From assembly GCF_021261325.1 (NCBI RefSeq), contig NZ_JAJSBI010000004.1:248001-312000 (forward strand): a stretch of 64,000 nucleotides of DNA. Direction: 5' to 3'. The stretch comes from Streptomyces guryensis. Its GTDB lineage: Bacteria; Actinomycetota; Actinomycetes; Streptomycetales; Streptomycetaceae. The translations under genes were made by a program, and so were the position numbers. Under the pieces are notes generated by a model. That model was not told where the DNA came from. It saw nothing but the letters and a program-made list of their open reading frames with translations, and did no database searches. Position 1 is the stretch's first letter; the number at the start of each line of letters is the position of its first letter. Shown piece after piece: positions 10,051 through 19,483 of this stretch.

Positions 10051-10328
10051 GTCGAAGGCCTCTCGCCTCGAGTTACGTGTCGCCGTTTCGCGGGTCAGTG
10101 CGATCCGACGACTGATGCCGATTGGGACGGTCCGTTACGCCGACCCGAACCCTAACGTTGAAGTTTAGGGTTACCAGTGTGACTGTTCGCTGGAGTCTTC
10201 CGAACAGGACACTAAGTCGACAAGTGGCGCACGTTCAACGAACACGCCGAACCTCCCGTTTTTCTTTTCACCCTATGTGATCAGCCGTAGCGCTGCCCAA
10301 CCAGGGTGCTGGCCTGCGCGGATGTGCG
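10051..10328 (-). promoter_or_regulatory. ftsZ promoter region
   Basis: The only long gap inside the division cluster. A minus-strand promoter candidate is TTGAAC (10238-10233), 18 nt, TAGTGT (10214-10209). Its -10 overlaps a WhiA-type GACAC at 10208-10212 (plus strand), and a second GACAC (minus strand) lies at 10081-10077. An inverted repeat AACCCTAA / TTAGGGTT occupies 10148-10155 and 10165-10172. Streptomyces ftsZ is known to have several promoters, one of them sporulation-induced, and to be a WhiA target; assignment of the elements here is inferred. Confidence 0.55.
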
Positions 10329-11123
10329 TCAACTCCCGGATGACGCAGGGGCGGTGGGAACCGAGACGTCGAAGTGCCGCGCATCCGGCGCCGCTTTCAT
10401 GAGCGCGATGAGCGCACGGGCCTTCGCGGCACCCTTCTCGCTACTGCCCCACAGGACGTTCCGGCCGTCGCCCAACTCCAGTGAGATGTCGTCGTACGAA
10501 CGAACCTTGACGGTCTCGGTGGCGCGCGCGACGGCGGCCGGAACGGCGCGGGCGACGAGCGCCGCCTCCGCCACCAACCGGTCCTCGCCGAAGCGCCGCA
10601 GGCTCGCGGCGGACGACCCCGAGGAGGAGGTGCTCAATTCCAGCGCGGGAATGCCTTTCGGGGCTACGGAAACCGTGGCAAAACGGACCCCCTTGCGGTC
10701 CACTTCGACGACCTTTCCACCCATTTGCACAATGAGAACCGGAGTACGCTCGCTCACTTTCAGCCCGATTCCATGGGGCCAGGAACGGACCACGTCAACC
10801 ATGTCAATTCGGGGCAGTTTCCGGCGCAGTCGCGCCTCGATGACATCGGTGTCGACGGAAATCATCGGCGCCCCGACCGGGACCTGGGCGGCCTCGCGCA
10901 CCTGCGCGGGCGTCAGCACCCGGGTTCCGGAGATCGACACCCGCTGCACGCGCAGCCACTGGGAGCCGTACAACAGCCAGACCGTGCCCGCCCCGAGCAG
11001 GACGAGCAGAACGGTAAGGATGATGATCGTACGAAGGCGGCGCAGCCTCAACCTGCGTGCCGGAGACGGGCCGGACGACTCCTGCTGGCGTTCACCGCGC
11101 TCGGCGGTGGTCGGTCCGGCCAC
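10329..11123 (-). CDS. ftsQ: Cell division protein FtsQ
   Basis: Bitopic divisome protein joining the FtsL/FtsB part to the wall synthase. It has 264 residues: a basic cytoplasmic tail (1-30), one membrane helix (about 31-52, TIIILTVLLVLLGAGTVWLL), a POTRA domain (about 58-128, VQRVSISGTRVLTPAQV) and an FtsQ beta domain. The start is GTG at 11123 with AGGAAGC upstream. It lies 34 nt after the murG stop. Confidence 0.95.
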   Translation of the reverse strand: MAGPTTAERGERQQESSGPSPARRLRLRRLRTIIILTVLLVLLGAGTVWLLYGSQWLRVQRVSISGTRVLTPAQVREAAQVPVGAPMISVDTDVIEARLRRKLPRIDMVDVVRSWPHGIGLKVSERTPVLIVQMGGKVVEVDRKGVRFATVSVAPKGIPALELSTSSSGSSAASLRRFGEDRLVAEAALVARAVPAAVARATETVKVRSYDDISLELGDGRNVLWGSSEKGAAKARALIALMKAAPDARHFDVSVPTAPASSGS

Positions 11124-11157
11124 GCTTCCTGCCTTTCACCACATGGGAGATACAGCC

Positions 11158-12255
11158 CTATTGACGTGCACGGCCGGCGGCGATCGCCTCGTACACCATG
11201 CCGACGAGCAGGTCGTCGGCGTCCCGTCGCCCGAACTCGGCGGCGGCGCGGGACATCTCGTACAGCCGGTGCGGGTCGGCGAGCACGGGCAGGACGTTGC
11301 CCCGTACCCAGTCGGGCGTCAGCTCCGCGTCGTCGACCAGCAGGCCGCCGCCGGCCTTGACCACCGGCTGGGCGTTCAGCCGCTGTTCGCCGTTGCCGAT
11401 GGGCAGCGGGACGTAGGCGGCCGGGAGTCCGACGGCGGAGAGTTCGGCGACGGTCATCGCGCCCGCGCGGCAGAGCATCATGTCGGCCGCGGCGTACGCG
11501 AGGTCCATCCGATCCAGGTAACTTACCGGGATGTAGGGGGGCATTCCCGGCATCTGCTGCACGTGTGGCAGTTCGTTCTTCGGACCGACCGCGTGCAGGA
11601 TCTGGATACCGGCCTGCTGCAGCCAGGGCGCGACCTGCTCGACGACCTCGTTGAGGCGGCGGGCGCCCTGCGAGCCACCGGAGACCAGCAGCGTGGGCAG
11701 GTTGGGGTCGAGGCCGAACGCCGCGCGGGCCTCGGGGCGGGTGGCGGCCCGGTCGAGGGTGGCGATGGTGCGGCGCAGCGGGATGCCGATGTAGCGGGCG
11801 TCGCGCAGCTTGCTGTCCGGGGTGGAGACGGCGACCCTGGCGGCGTACCGCGAGCCGATCTTGTTGGCCAGGCCGGGGCGGGCGTTGGCCTCGTGGATGA
11901 TGATCGGCACGCCGAGGCGCTTTGCGGCGAGGTAGCCGGGCAGCGCGACATAGCCGCCGAAGCCGACGACCGCGTCCGCCTTGGTGCGCTCCAGGATCTG
12001 CTCGGTCGCCTTGATCGTGCCGCGCAGCCGGCCCGGGACGGTGATCAGTTCGGGGGTCGGCCTGCGCGGCAGCGGTACCGCCGGGATCAGCGCGAGCTCG
12101 TAACCCCGCTGCGGAACGAGCGTGGTCTCAAGGCCGCGCTCCGTGCCCAGGGCCGTGATCCCCACGGTGGGGTCCTGCCTGCGCAGGGCGTCCGCGAGGG
12201 CGAGCGCGGGCTCGATGTGGCCGGCGGTCCCCCCACCGGCGAGTACGACATGCAC
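11158..12255 (-). CDS. murG: MurG N-acetylglucosaminyltransferase
   Basis: Transfers GlcNAc from UDP-GlcNAc to lipid I, making lipid II on the inner membrane face (GT28 family). It has 365 residues. The N-terminal domain begins HVVLAGGGTAGHIEPALALA, the first glycine loop. FGGYVALPGYLAA is the second G-loop region, and the C-terminal domain holds LLVSGGSQGARRLNE and the UDP-GlcNAc-binding CRAGAMTVAEL. The GTG start at 12255 is 6 nt after the ftsW stop. Confidence 0.97.
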   Translation of the reverse strand: MHVVLAGGGTAGHIEPALALADALRRQDPTVGITALGTERGLETTLVPQRGYELALIPAVPLPRRPTPELITVPGRLRGTIKATEQILERTKADAVVGFGGYVALPGYLAAKRLGVPIIIHEANARPGLANKIGSRYAARVAVSTPDSKLRDARYIGIPLRRTIATLDRAATRPEARAAFGLDPNLPTLLVSGGSQGARRLNEVVEQVAPWLQQAGIQILHAVGPKNELPHVQQMPGMPPYIPVSYLDRMDLAYAAADMMLCRAGAMTVAELSAVGLPAAYVPLPIGNGEQRLNAQPVVKAGGGLLVDDAELTPDWVRGNVLPVLADPHRLYEMSRAAAEFGRRDADDLLVGMVYEAIAAGRARQ

Positions 12256-12261
12256 CGAAAT

Positions 12262-13623
12262 TCACCGCTCTCCGGACGAGCGCGCCGCCGAGGCACGCCG
12301 TCTCATCGTGTTCCATCTCCGAGGCCCCCGGTCCCGCAGGGCGCCTCCCGCCCGCTTTCTACCAAAGCGGGGTTGCCGCATGGAAAGCGCCGCCCGCGCA
12401 GCGGGCTCGTCACGCGCGAACGCGATCATCAGCCCGATGGCGAACATGGTCGGCAGCAGGGCGGATCCTCCGTAGGAGAACAGCGGGAGGGGGACACCGG
12501 CGATCGGCAGCAGGCCGAGCACCGCACCGATGTTGATCACGGCCTGGGCCGTGATCCAGGTGGTCACGCCTCCCGCGGCATACCTGACGAAGGGGTCCTC
12601 CGTACGTCCGGCCACGCGGATACCCGCATAGCCTAGAGCCGCGAAGAGGGCGAGCACCGACAGCGTCCCCGCCAGGCCCAGTTCCTCGCCGGTGACGGCG
12701 AAGATGAAGTCCGTGTGCGCTTCCGGGAGTTGCCCCCATTTTTCCACACTCGCGCCGAGCCCGGATCCGAAGATTCCGCCGGAGGCGAGCGCGTAGATGC
12801 CGTGTACGGCCTGCCAGCAGTCGGCGACCCCGGACTTCGGCTCGGTGGCGCCGATGCAGGCGAGCCGGGCCATGCGGTTCGGGCTGGTCTTGATGAGGAT
12901 CACGCCGATGGCGGCCGCGACGGACAGCACCCCCACGAACAGGCGGGTGGGCGCCCCGGCGAGCCACAGCAGGCCGAACAGGATCGCCGTCAGGATGATC
13001 GCCGTACCCATGTCGCCGCCGAGCATGATCAGCCCGAGCAGCATGAAGGCGACGGGAACGAGCGGCACCAGCATGTGCTTCCACTGGGTGAGCAGCTTCT
13101 TGTCCTGCTTGCGGGCCATCAGGTCCGCGCCCCACAGCACCAGCGCCAGCTTGCCGAACTCACTGGGCTGGATCTGGAAGGAGCCGCCGAGCGAGATCCA
13201 GTTCTGGTTGCCGTTGACCGACATCCCTATCCCCGGCACCTGCACCAGCGCCATCAGGAAGACCGCACCCGCGAGAATCGGGTAGGCCAGCGCCCGGTGC
13301 AGCTTCACCGGCATCACCGCCGCGATCAGCAGCAGCACACCGCCGATGACGGCGGCGAGGAGCTGCTTGCGGAAGAAGTACGAGCCCGGCAGGGACATCT
13401 GCAGCGCCGTGATCTGGGAGGCCGAGTAGACCATCACCAGACCGAGCACGGTGATCAGCAGACTGCCGCCCATGATCAGGTAGTACGCGGTCAGCGGCCG
13501 GTCCAAGGCGCGCTTGGCGTTGAGGTAGAGGCGACGTACGGCGTTGTCGCGGGCCGGCCCGGATGCGGCGGGCCGCCGGACGGCCCCCTGCACGGGCGGA
13601 CGTCCGGTCCGACTACCGGGCAT
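12262..13623 (-). CDS. ftsW: FtsW peptidoglycan glycosyltransferase (SEDS)
   Basis: SEDS-family polymerase for septal glycan strands, partner of FtsI. It has 453 residues with a basic N-terminal tail, about ten membrane helices and a basic C-terminal tail of about 50 residues. SEDS landmarks are GNQNWISLGGSFQIQPSEFGKLALVLW (around 140-165), LGGDMGTA, EEAH-type loop PEAHTDFIFAVTGEELGL, and LPLFSYGGSALL near the C-terminus. The ATG at 13623 has GGAGGATCCG directly upstream. A 234-bp gap before it allows a private promoter; S. venezuelae ftsW is a WhiA target, but no convincing -35/-10 pair was found. Confidence 0.97.
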   Translation of the reverse strand: MPGSRTGRPPVQGAVRRPAASGPARDNAVRRLYLNAKRALDRPLTAYYLIMGGSLLITVLGLVMVYSASQITALQMSLPGSYFFRKQLLAAVIGGVLLLIAAVMPVKLHRALAYPILAGAVFLMALVQVPGIGMSVNGNQNWISLGGSFQIQPSEFGKLALVLWGADLMARKQDKKLLTQWKHMLVPLVPVAFMLLGLIMLGGDMGTAIILTAILFGLLWLAGAPTRLFVGVLSVAAAIGVILIKTSPNRMARLACIGATEPKSGVADCWQAVHGIYALASGGIFGSGLGASVEKWGQLPEAHTDFIFAVTGEELGLAGTLSVLALFAALGYAGIRVAGRTEDPFVRYAAGGVTTWITAQAVINIGAVLGLLPIAGVPLPLFSYGGSALLPTMFAIGLMIAFARDEPAARAALSMRQPRFGRKRAGGALRDRGPRRWNTMRRRASAARSSGER

Positions 13624-13857
13624 CGGATCCTCCGCCGTCCGTGGAGCCCGTGCGGCTCATCGGCCCGGCGACGCGCGGTCTGCCCCGCACATCTGCCGCC
13701 CTCTCGTCACGCGCCGACGCTCCGCTGACCCCCATGACCCCACTCGGAGCGGCCAAGAGGCGCGGCATGTTGCAGTTGGCCCGATCCGAACGACAGGCCC
13801 TAGCCCTGGACGATCCCACGCGTCCCTCCCAAGGTCGCCCGGCTGCAGGCGGCCGGG
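13624..13857. other. murD-ftsW gap with a candidate Streptomyces extragenic repeat
   Basis: 234 bp without a supported gene. Next to murD, 13783-13805 reads GATCCGAACGACAGGCCCTA; I recall very similar strings between many Streptomyces genes, but that is memory and not a search. A 68-codon frame here has no ribosome binding site or family likeness. Confidence 0.35.
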
Positions 13858-15285
13858 TCAGGCGCCGAGTTCGCGGACCGCTGCTGCGAACGCGTCACCG
13901 CGCTTGTTGTAGTTGGCGAACATGTCCATCGAGGCGCAGGCCGGGGCCAGCAGCACCGTGTCGCCTGCGGCCGCGAGCCGCTGGGCCTCCTGGACAGCCG
14001 CGAGCATCGCCCCAGTGTCGGTCCGGTCGAGGTCGACGACGGGTACTTCGGGCGCGTGTCGCGCGAGGGCTTCACGGATGAGGGCGCGGTCCTCGCCGAT
14101 GAGGACGGCACCACGGAGTCGCTCTGCCGACTTGGCGACCAGCTCGTCGAAGGTCGCGCCCTTGGCGAGCCCGCCCGCGATCCAGACGATGGACTCGTAG
14201 GCCGCCAACGAGGCCTCAGCCGCATGTGTGTTGGTGGCCTTGGAGTCGTCGATGTAGGCGACCCCGGCCACGTCGGCCACATGCGCGATGCGGTGCGCGT
14301 CCGGGGTGAAGTTCCTGAGGCCGTCGCGTACGGCCGCGGCGGGCACCCCGAAGGCGCGCGCGAGGGCGGCCGCCGCAAGGGCGTTGGCGATGTTGTGCGG
14401 GGCCGGCGGGTCGACGTCGGAGACTTCGGCGAGCTCCTGGGCGTTCTTCTGCCGGTTGTCCACGAAGGCGCGGTCGACCAGGATGCCGTCCACGACGCCG
14501 AGTTGGGACGGGCCGGGGGTGGCGAGGGTGAAGCCGATGGCGCGGCAGCCCTCCTCGACGTCCGCCTCGCGCACCAGGTCCTCGGTGGACGGTTTGTCGG
14601 TGGCATCGGCGTTGTAGACGCAGGCGACGCGATTGCCCTCGTAGATACGGCCTTTGTCGGCGGCGTACGCCTCCATGGAACCGTGCCAGTCGAGGTGGTC
14701 GGGGGCCAGGTTCAGGACTGCGGCGGAGTGGGCGCGCAGGGAGGGCGCCCAGTGCAGCTGGTAGCTGGACAACTCCACGGCCAGGACGTCGTACTGCTCC
14801 TCGCCGAGCACCACGTCGAGCAGCGAGACGCCGATGTTGCCGACGGCAGCGGTGCGCAGCCCGGCGGCCTTGAGGATCGACGCCAGCATCTGGACGGTGG
14901 TGGTCTTGCCGTTGGTGCCGGTGACGGCCAGCCAGGGGGCCGCATCGGGGCCTCTCAGACGCCAGGCGAGTTCGACGTCGCCCCAGATCTCCAGGCCGGC
15001 CTCGCGGGCCGCCGTGAACAGCGGCTTGTCCGGCTTCCAGCCCGGCGTGGTGACGACGAGTTCGGTGCCTTCGGGCAGGGTTGCGCCGTCACCGAGGCGC
15101 ACCGTGATGCCCAGGGCCTCCAGCTCGGCGGCCTGTTCACGCGCGCGTGCGTCGTCGCCGTCGTTGACGACCGTGACGACGGCCCCGCGCGCGTGCAGCA
15201 CCTTGGCCGCCGGGATACCGGAGACGCCGAGCCCGGCGACGGTGACGTGCTTGCCCTGCCAGTCGGTCACTTGTCCGCTGCCCAT
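13858..15285 (-). CDS. murD: UDP-N-acetylmuramoylalanine-D-glutamate ligase
   Basis: Adds D-Glu to UDP-MurNAc-L-Ala with ATP. It has 475 residues from the ATG at 15285. The N-terminal Rossmann part starts KHVTVAGLGVSGIPAAKVL, the ATP loop is VTGTNGKTTTVQML (about 123-136), and the central NLAPDHLDWHGSMEAYAADK and the C-terminal DDSKATNTHA and LLAPACASMDMF are standard MurD. A GTG at 15270 that overlaps the mraY stop (GTGA) is an equally possible start, giving 470 residues; the ATG version overlaps mraY by 19 nt. Confidence 0.95.
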   Translation of the reverse strand: MGSGQVTDWQGKHVTVAGLGVSGIPAAKVLHARGAVVTVVNDGDDARAREQAAELEALGITVRLGDGATLPEGTELVVTTPGWKPDKPLFTAAREAGLEIWGDVELAWRLRGPDAAPWLAVTGTNGKTTTVQMLASILKAAGLRTAAVGNIGVSLLDVVLGEEQYDVLAVELSSYQLHWAPSLRAHSAAVLNLAPDHLDWHGSMEAYAADKGRIYEGNRVACVYNADATDKPSTEDLVREADVEEGCRAIGFTLATPGPSQLGVVDGILVDRAFVDNRQKNAQELAEVSDVDPPAPHNIANALAAAALARAFGVPAAAVRDGLRNFTPDAHRIAHVADVAGVAYIDDSKATNTHAAEASLAAYESIVWIAGGLAKGATFDELVAKSAERLRGAVLIGEDRALIREALARHAPEVPVVDLDRTDTGAMLAAVQEAQRLAAAGDTVLLAPACASMDMFANYNKRGDAFAAAVRELGA

Positions 15286-16340
15286 CCCGCATAGAAGAGG
15301 CCCAGTCCGACGATCACACAGATGCCCTGGATGATCCAGAAGCGGACCACCACAAGGACTTCGGACCACCCCTTGAGTTCGAAGTGGTGCTGGAGTGGCG
15401 CCATCCGGAAGACGCGCTTCCCGGTGAGCCGGAAGGAGCCGACCTGGATGACCACCGACATGGTGATGAGGACGAACAGACCGCCCATGATGGCCACCAG
15501 CAGCTCCGTGCGGGAGAGGATGGCCAGGCCCGTGAGGACACCGCCGAGGGCGAGCGAACCGGTGTCACCCATGAAGATCTTGGCGGGTGAGGTGTTCCAC
15601 CACAGGAAGCCCAGGCAGGCACCCATCAACGCGGAGGCGATGACCGCGAGGTCGAGCGGGTCGCGTACCTCGTAGCAGGCGTTGGGGTTGGTGAGGGTCT
15701 GCGCGTTGGCGCAGGACTCCTGGAACTGCCAGACGCCGATGAAGGTGTAGGCGCCGAAGACCAGCACCGAGGCGCCGGTGGCGAGACCGTCCAGACCGTC
15801 GGTGAGGTTCACGCCGTTCGACATCGCGAGGATCATGAACAGCGCCCAGACCACGAACAGCACCGGGCCGATCGTCCACCCGAAGTCCGTGATGAACGAC
15901 AGCTTGGTGGAGGCCGGGGCGTTGCCACGGGAGTCCTGGAACTGCAGGGCGAGCACCGCGAAGCTGATGCCGACGATCAGCTGGCCGGCCATCTTCGCCT
16001 TGGCCCTGAGGCCCAGCGAACGCCGCTTGACGATCTTGATGTAGTCGTCGAGGAAGCCGACCAGGCCCATGCCGCACATCAGACCGAGCACCAGCACGCC
16101 CGAGTAGCTCGGGGCGTAGCCGGTGATCACCTTGGAGAGGAAGTACGCGGCCACCGTCGCCAGGATGAAGGCGATGCCGCCCATGGTCGGCGTACCGCGC
16201 TTGCTGGCGTGCTCGCGCGGCCCGTCGTCCCGGATGTACTGGCCGTAGCCCTTGCGGGCCAGCAGCTTGATCAGCAGCGGGGTGCCGACCAGCGTCAGGA
16301 AGAGGCCAATGACTCCCGAGAACAGGATCTGCTTCATCAT
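15267..16340 (-). CDS. mraY: Phospho-N-acetylmuramoyl-pentapeptide transferase
   Basis: Integral membrane enzyme joining UDP-MurNAc-pentapeptide to undecaprenyl phosphate to give lipid I. It has 357 residues and about ten membrane helices. Active-site motifs visible are GFLDDYIKI (the DD pair), NLTDGLDGLATG, and the HHFE-type histidine motif LQHHFELKGWSE. The ATG at 16340 overlaps the murF stop by 4 nt (ATGA). Confidence 0.97.
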   Translation of the reverse strand: MMKQILFSGVIGLFLTLVGTPLLIKLLARKGYGQYIRDDGPREHASKRGTPTMGGIAFILATVAAYFLSKVITGYAPSYSGVLVLGLMCGMGLVGFLDDYIKIVKRRSLGLRAKAKMAGQLIVGISFAVLALQFQDSRGNAPASTKLSFITDFGWTIGPVLFVVWALFMILAMSNGVNLTDGLDGLATGASVLVFGAYTFIGVWQFQESCANAQTLTNPNACYEVRDPLDLAVIASALMGACLGFLWWNTSPAKIFMGDTGSLALGGVLTGLAILSRTELLVAIMGGLFVLITMSVVIQVGSFRLTGKRVFRMAPLQHHFELKGWSEVLVVVRFWIIQGICVIVGLGLFYAGWAADK

Positions 16341-17743
16341 CGGGCGGCAACCTCACCCTCGGCCCCGGTCTCGAGGAGCGCCTGGGCGACGCTCTCGAGG
16401 CCGACCGAACGGGACGCCTTCACGAGGACGACGTCCCCCGGGCGCAACTCGCTGCGCAACAGGTCGACCGCCGCCTGTGCGTCGGACACGTGCACCGACT
16501 CCTCACCCCACGAACCCTCGTTATATGCGCCCAGTTGCAGCCAGGACGCTTCCCTGCCCCCGACCGCGACGAGCTTGCCGACATTGAGCCGGACGGCGAG
16601 CCGTCCGACCGCGTCGTGCTCGGCGAGCGCCTCGTCCCCGAGCTCGGCCATCTTGCCGAGCACCGCCCAGGTCCGCCGCCCCCGGCCCATCGCCGCGAGC
16701 GCGCGCAGGGCGGCCCGCATGGACTCGGGGTTGGCGTTGTAGGCGTCGTTGACGATGGTCACGCCGTCCGGTCGCTCGGTGACCTCCATGCGCCACCGGG
16801 AGAGGGAGCCCGCCTCGGAGAGCGCGGTGGCGATCTCTTCCGCGGACATGCCCAGCTCATGGGCGACGGCGGCCGCGGCGAGCGCGTTCGACACGTGATG
16901 CTCACCGTACAGGCGCATGGTCACATCGCTTGCACCGGAGGGTGTGTGGAGTCTGAAGGCAGGCTGTCCCGTGTCCGTGAGTCGCACGTTCTCGGCGCGT
17001 ACGTCCGCTTCGTCGGCCTCGCCGAAGAGCAGCACCCTCGCCTTCGTACGGGACGCCATGGCCCGTACGAGGGGGTCGTCCGCGTTGAGGATCGCGGCGC
17101 CGTCCTCCGGAAGGGACTCCACCAGTTCGCCCTTGGCCTGCGCGATCTGCTCGCGGCCGCCGAACTCGCCGATGTGGGCGGTGCCCACGTTGAGGACGAG
17201 GCCGACCTTCGGGGGCGTCAGGTCGGCGAGGTAGCGGATGTGGCCGATGCCGCGGGCGCCCATCTCCAGGACGAGGAACTTCGTCTCCTCGGTGGCGGAC
17301 AGGGCGGTGAGGGGCAGCCCGATCTCGTTGTTGAGCGAGCCGGGCGTGAACACCGTCGGCGCCTTGCGCTGCAGGACCTGGGCGATCAGGTCCTTGGTGC
17401 TGGTCTTGCCCGCGGAGCCGGTGAGGGCCACGAGGGTGGCGCCGAGGCGTCGTACGACATGGCGGGCGAGGGCGCCGAGGGCGCTCTGGACGTCCTCGAC
17501 CACGATCGCGGGCACGCCGACGGGGCGCGATGCCAGTACGGCGACCGCGCCCGCTTCGACGACCTGAGTGGCGAAGTCGTGGCCGTCAACCCGTTCGCCG
17601 ACGAAGGCGACGAAGAGGCTGCCGGGCCGCACCTCGCGGGAGTCCCGTACGACCGAAGCCGTGACCTGGACGGACGGATCCGGTATGTCGTGCGTCTGCC
17701 CGCCGACGACTTCTGCGATCTCGGCGAGAGAGAGGGCGATCAC
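16337..17743 (-). CDS. murF: UDP-MurNAc-tripeptide D-Ala-D-Ala ligase
   Basis: Adds D-Ala-D-Ala to the UDP-MurNAc-tripeptide. It has 468 residues. The N-terminal domain is IALSLAEIAEVVGGQTHDIP, the ATP loop ALTGSAGKTSTKDLI, and the C-terminal part includes VNDAYNANPESMRAAL and AVLGKMAELG. The chosen GTG at 17743 is 4 nt past the murE stop with AGGGA upstream; the much longer in-frame extension runs back through murE and is rejected. Confidence 0.95.
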   Translation of the reverse strand: MIALSLAEIAEVVGGQTHDIPDPSVQVTASVVRDSREVRPGSLFVAFVGERVDGHDFATQVVEAGAVAVLASRPVGVPAIVVEDVQSALGALARHVVRRLGATLVALTGSAGKTSTKDLIAQVLQRKAPTVFTPGSLNNEIGLPLTALSATEETKFLVLEMGARGIGHIRYLADLTPPKVGLVLNVGTAHIGEFGGREQIAQAKGELVESLPEDGAAILNADDPLVRAMASRTKARVLLFGEADEADVRAENVRLTDTGQPAFRLHTPSGASDVTMRLYGEHHVSNALAAAAVAHELGMSAEEIATALSEAGSLSRWRMEVTERPDGVTIVNDAYNANPESMRAALRALAAMGRGRRTWAVLGKMAELGDEALAEHDAVGRLAVRLNVGKLVAVGGREASWLQLGAYNEGSWGEESVHVSDAQAAVDLLRSELRPGDVVLVKASRSVGLESVAQALLETGAEGEVAAR

Positions 17744-17747
17744 AAGT

Positions 17748-19457
17748 TCATCCCTGGGTCTTCTGGATAGCTTCGCGAAGTACCTGGCGGTCGTCGAAGG
17801 GACGGACCACCCCGGCGATGTCCTGGCCCTGCTCGTGGCCCTTGCCCGCGACCAGCACGGTGTCTCCGGGCCGCGCTCGGGCGACGGCTGCGGCGATCGC
17901 GGCGGCCCGGTCCTCGAAGACCTGGACCTCGCCGCGCTCGTGTGCTGGTACGGACGCCGCGCCCTCCAGCATGGTTGCAAGGATGGCGAGGGGGTCCTCG
18001 GAGCGGGGGTTGTCCGAAGTCAGTACGGCGGTGTCGGCGAGGCGGGCCACGGCCGCGCCCATCGGCGCCCGCTTGGTCTGGTCCCGGTCGCCTCCGCAGC
18101 CGAGCACGACGTGCAGCTTGCCCTCGGTGACATGCCGCAGGGCGCGCAGGACCGATTCGACGGCGTCGGTCTTGTGGGCGTAGTCGACGACCGCGAGATA
18201 CGGCTGGCCGGCGTCCACGCGCTCCAGGCGGCCGGGCACGCCCGGTACGGCGGCGATGCCGTCGGCGGCGGTCTGCGGATCGAGGCCCGCGGCGGCGAGG
18301 GCGACGATCGCGGCGAGGGTGTTGGCCACGTTGAAGGGGCCGGCGATCGGCGACTTGGCGGCGATCTGCTCGCCCTCGGGGCCGATCACGGTGAACGTCG
18401 AGTCCATGGAGCCGATTTCGACGCCCTCGGCGCGCCAGTCGGCGTCGGGGTGGCCCTCGGCGGAGAAGGTGACGACCGGGACGGTGGCCTCCTTGGCCAG
18501 CCGGCGGCCGTACTCGTCGTCGAGGTTGACGACGCCGAGCCTGCTGCGCTGCGGGGTGAACAGCTGCGCCTTGGCCCGGAAGTAGTCCTCCATGTCGGAG
18601 TGGAACTCCATGTGCTCCGGGCTGAGGTTGGTGAACACGCCGATGTCGAAGACGCAGCCGTCGACCCGGCCGAGGACCAGCGCGTGGCTGGAGACCTCCA
18701 TGGCCACCGCCTCGACGCCGCGCTCGCGCATGACCGCGAACAGGGCCTGCAGGTCGGTGGCTTCGGGGGTGGTGCGCTCGGACTTGATGCGCTCGTCGCC
18801 GACGCGCATCTCGACCGTGCCGATGAGACCGGTGTTGCTCTTGGTCTTCAGGCCGCCCTCGACGAGATAGGCCGTGGTCGTCTTGCCGGAGGTGCCGGTG
18901 ATGCCGATCTGGAGCAGATCACGGCCGGGGTGGCCGTAGATCGTGGCTGCCAGCTCGCCCATCCGCGCCCGTGGTTCGTCCACGACCAGGACCGGCAGAC
19001 CGGTGGCCCCGGCGCGCTCGGCGCCGGTCGGGTCGGTCAGCACGGCGACCGCACCCAGGCCGGCGGCCTGGGTGACGAAGTCGGCGCCGTGCAGACGAGC
19101 GCCCGGCAGGGCGGCGTACAGGTCGCCGGGGCGGACGGCGCGCGAGTCATGGGTGATGCCCGTGACCTCGGCGGGACCCTCCGGCGCGGTGGCACCCAGC
19201 TGATCGGCGAGTTCCGCGAGGGGTGTGGCGGATACCTGCACCGGCCTGGGGGGCCCCGGATATGTCACGGATGCGCCCTTCTGGGTGGTTTGGGACTGAT
19301 CAGCGTGTGGCACGGCGGTGAGCGTACCGGGCGCACCCGCTTGCGAGCTAAATAGGGGCCCGCGCGCAGCGCGGTCCGGCAAGGGCGGGGGCGGGAGACG
19401 GGTGGGTGAGGGGCTGGGGGCGCCCGGGTTGCCGGAGTCGGGAGTGATCATGGTCAC
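17748..19457 (-). CDS. murE: UDP-MurNAc-dipeptide diaminopimelate ligase
   Basis: Adds diaminopimelate (LL-DAP in Streptomyces walls) to UDP-MurNAc-L-Ala-D-Glu. It has 569 residues, longer than E. coli MurE because of a Pro-rich N-terminal extension of about 65 residues. The core shows GITHDSRAVRPGDLY, the ATP loop GITGTSGKTTTAYLV, NLSPEHMEFHSDMEDYFRAK, and the DAP-recognition motif SDNPRSEDP. The start is GTG at 19457, 7 nt after AGGA; an ATG two codons later (19451) is the alternative. It lies 26 nt after ftsI. Confidence 0.94.
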   Translation of the reverse strand: MTMITPDSGNPGAPSPSPTRLPPPPLPDRAARGPLFSSQAGAPGTLTAVPHADQSQTTQKGASVTYPGPPRPVQVSATPLAELADQLGATAPEGPAEVTGITHDSRAVRPGDLYAALPGARLHGADFVTQAAGLGAVAVLTDPTGAERAGATGLPVLVVDEPRARMGELAATIYGHPGRDLLQIGITGTSGKTTTAYLVEGGLKTKSNTGLIGTVEMRVGDERIKSERTTPEATDLQALFAVMRERGVEAVAMEVSSHALVLGRVDGCVFDIGVFTNLSPEHMEFHSDMEDYFRAKAQLFTPQRSRLGVVNLDDEYGRRLAKEATVPVVTFSAEGHPDADWRAEGVEIGSMDSTFTVIGPEGEQIAAKSPIAGPFNVANTLAAIVALAAAGLDPQTAADGIAAVPGVPGRLERVDAGQPYLAVVDYAHKTDAVESVLRALRHVTEGKLHVVLGCGGDRDQTKRAPMGAAVARLADTAVLTSDNPRSEDPLAILATMLEGAASVPAHERGEVQVFEDRAAAIAAAVARARPGDTVLVAGKGHEQGQDIAGVVRPFDDRQVLREAIQKTQG

Positions 19458-19483
19458 GGAACGTTCCTGGCTGGTTGCACTGA

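Noticed and set aside
10306..12636. 776-codon plus-strand frame over ftsQ and murG
   Set aside because: Composition is Arg/Pro/Gly shadow sequence; both minus-strand genes are certain.
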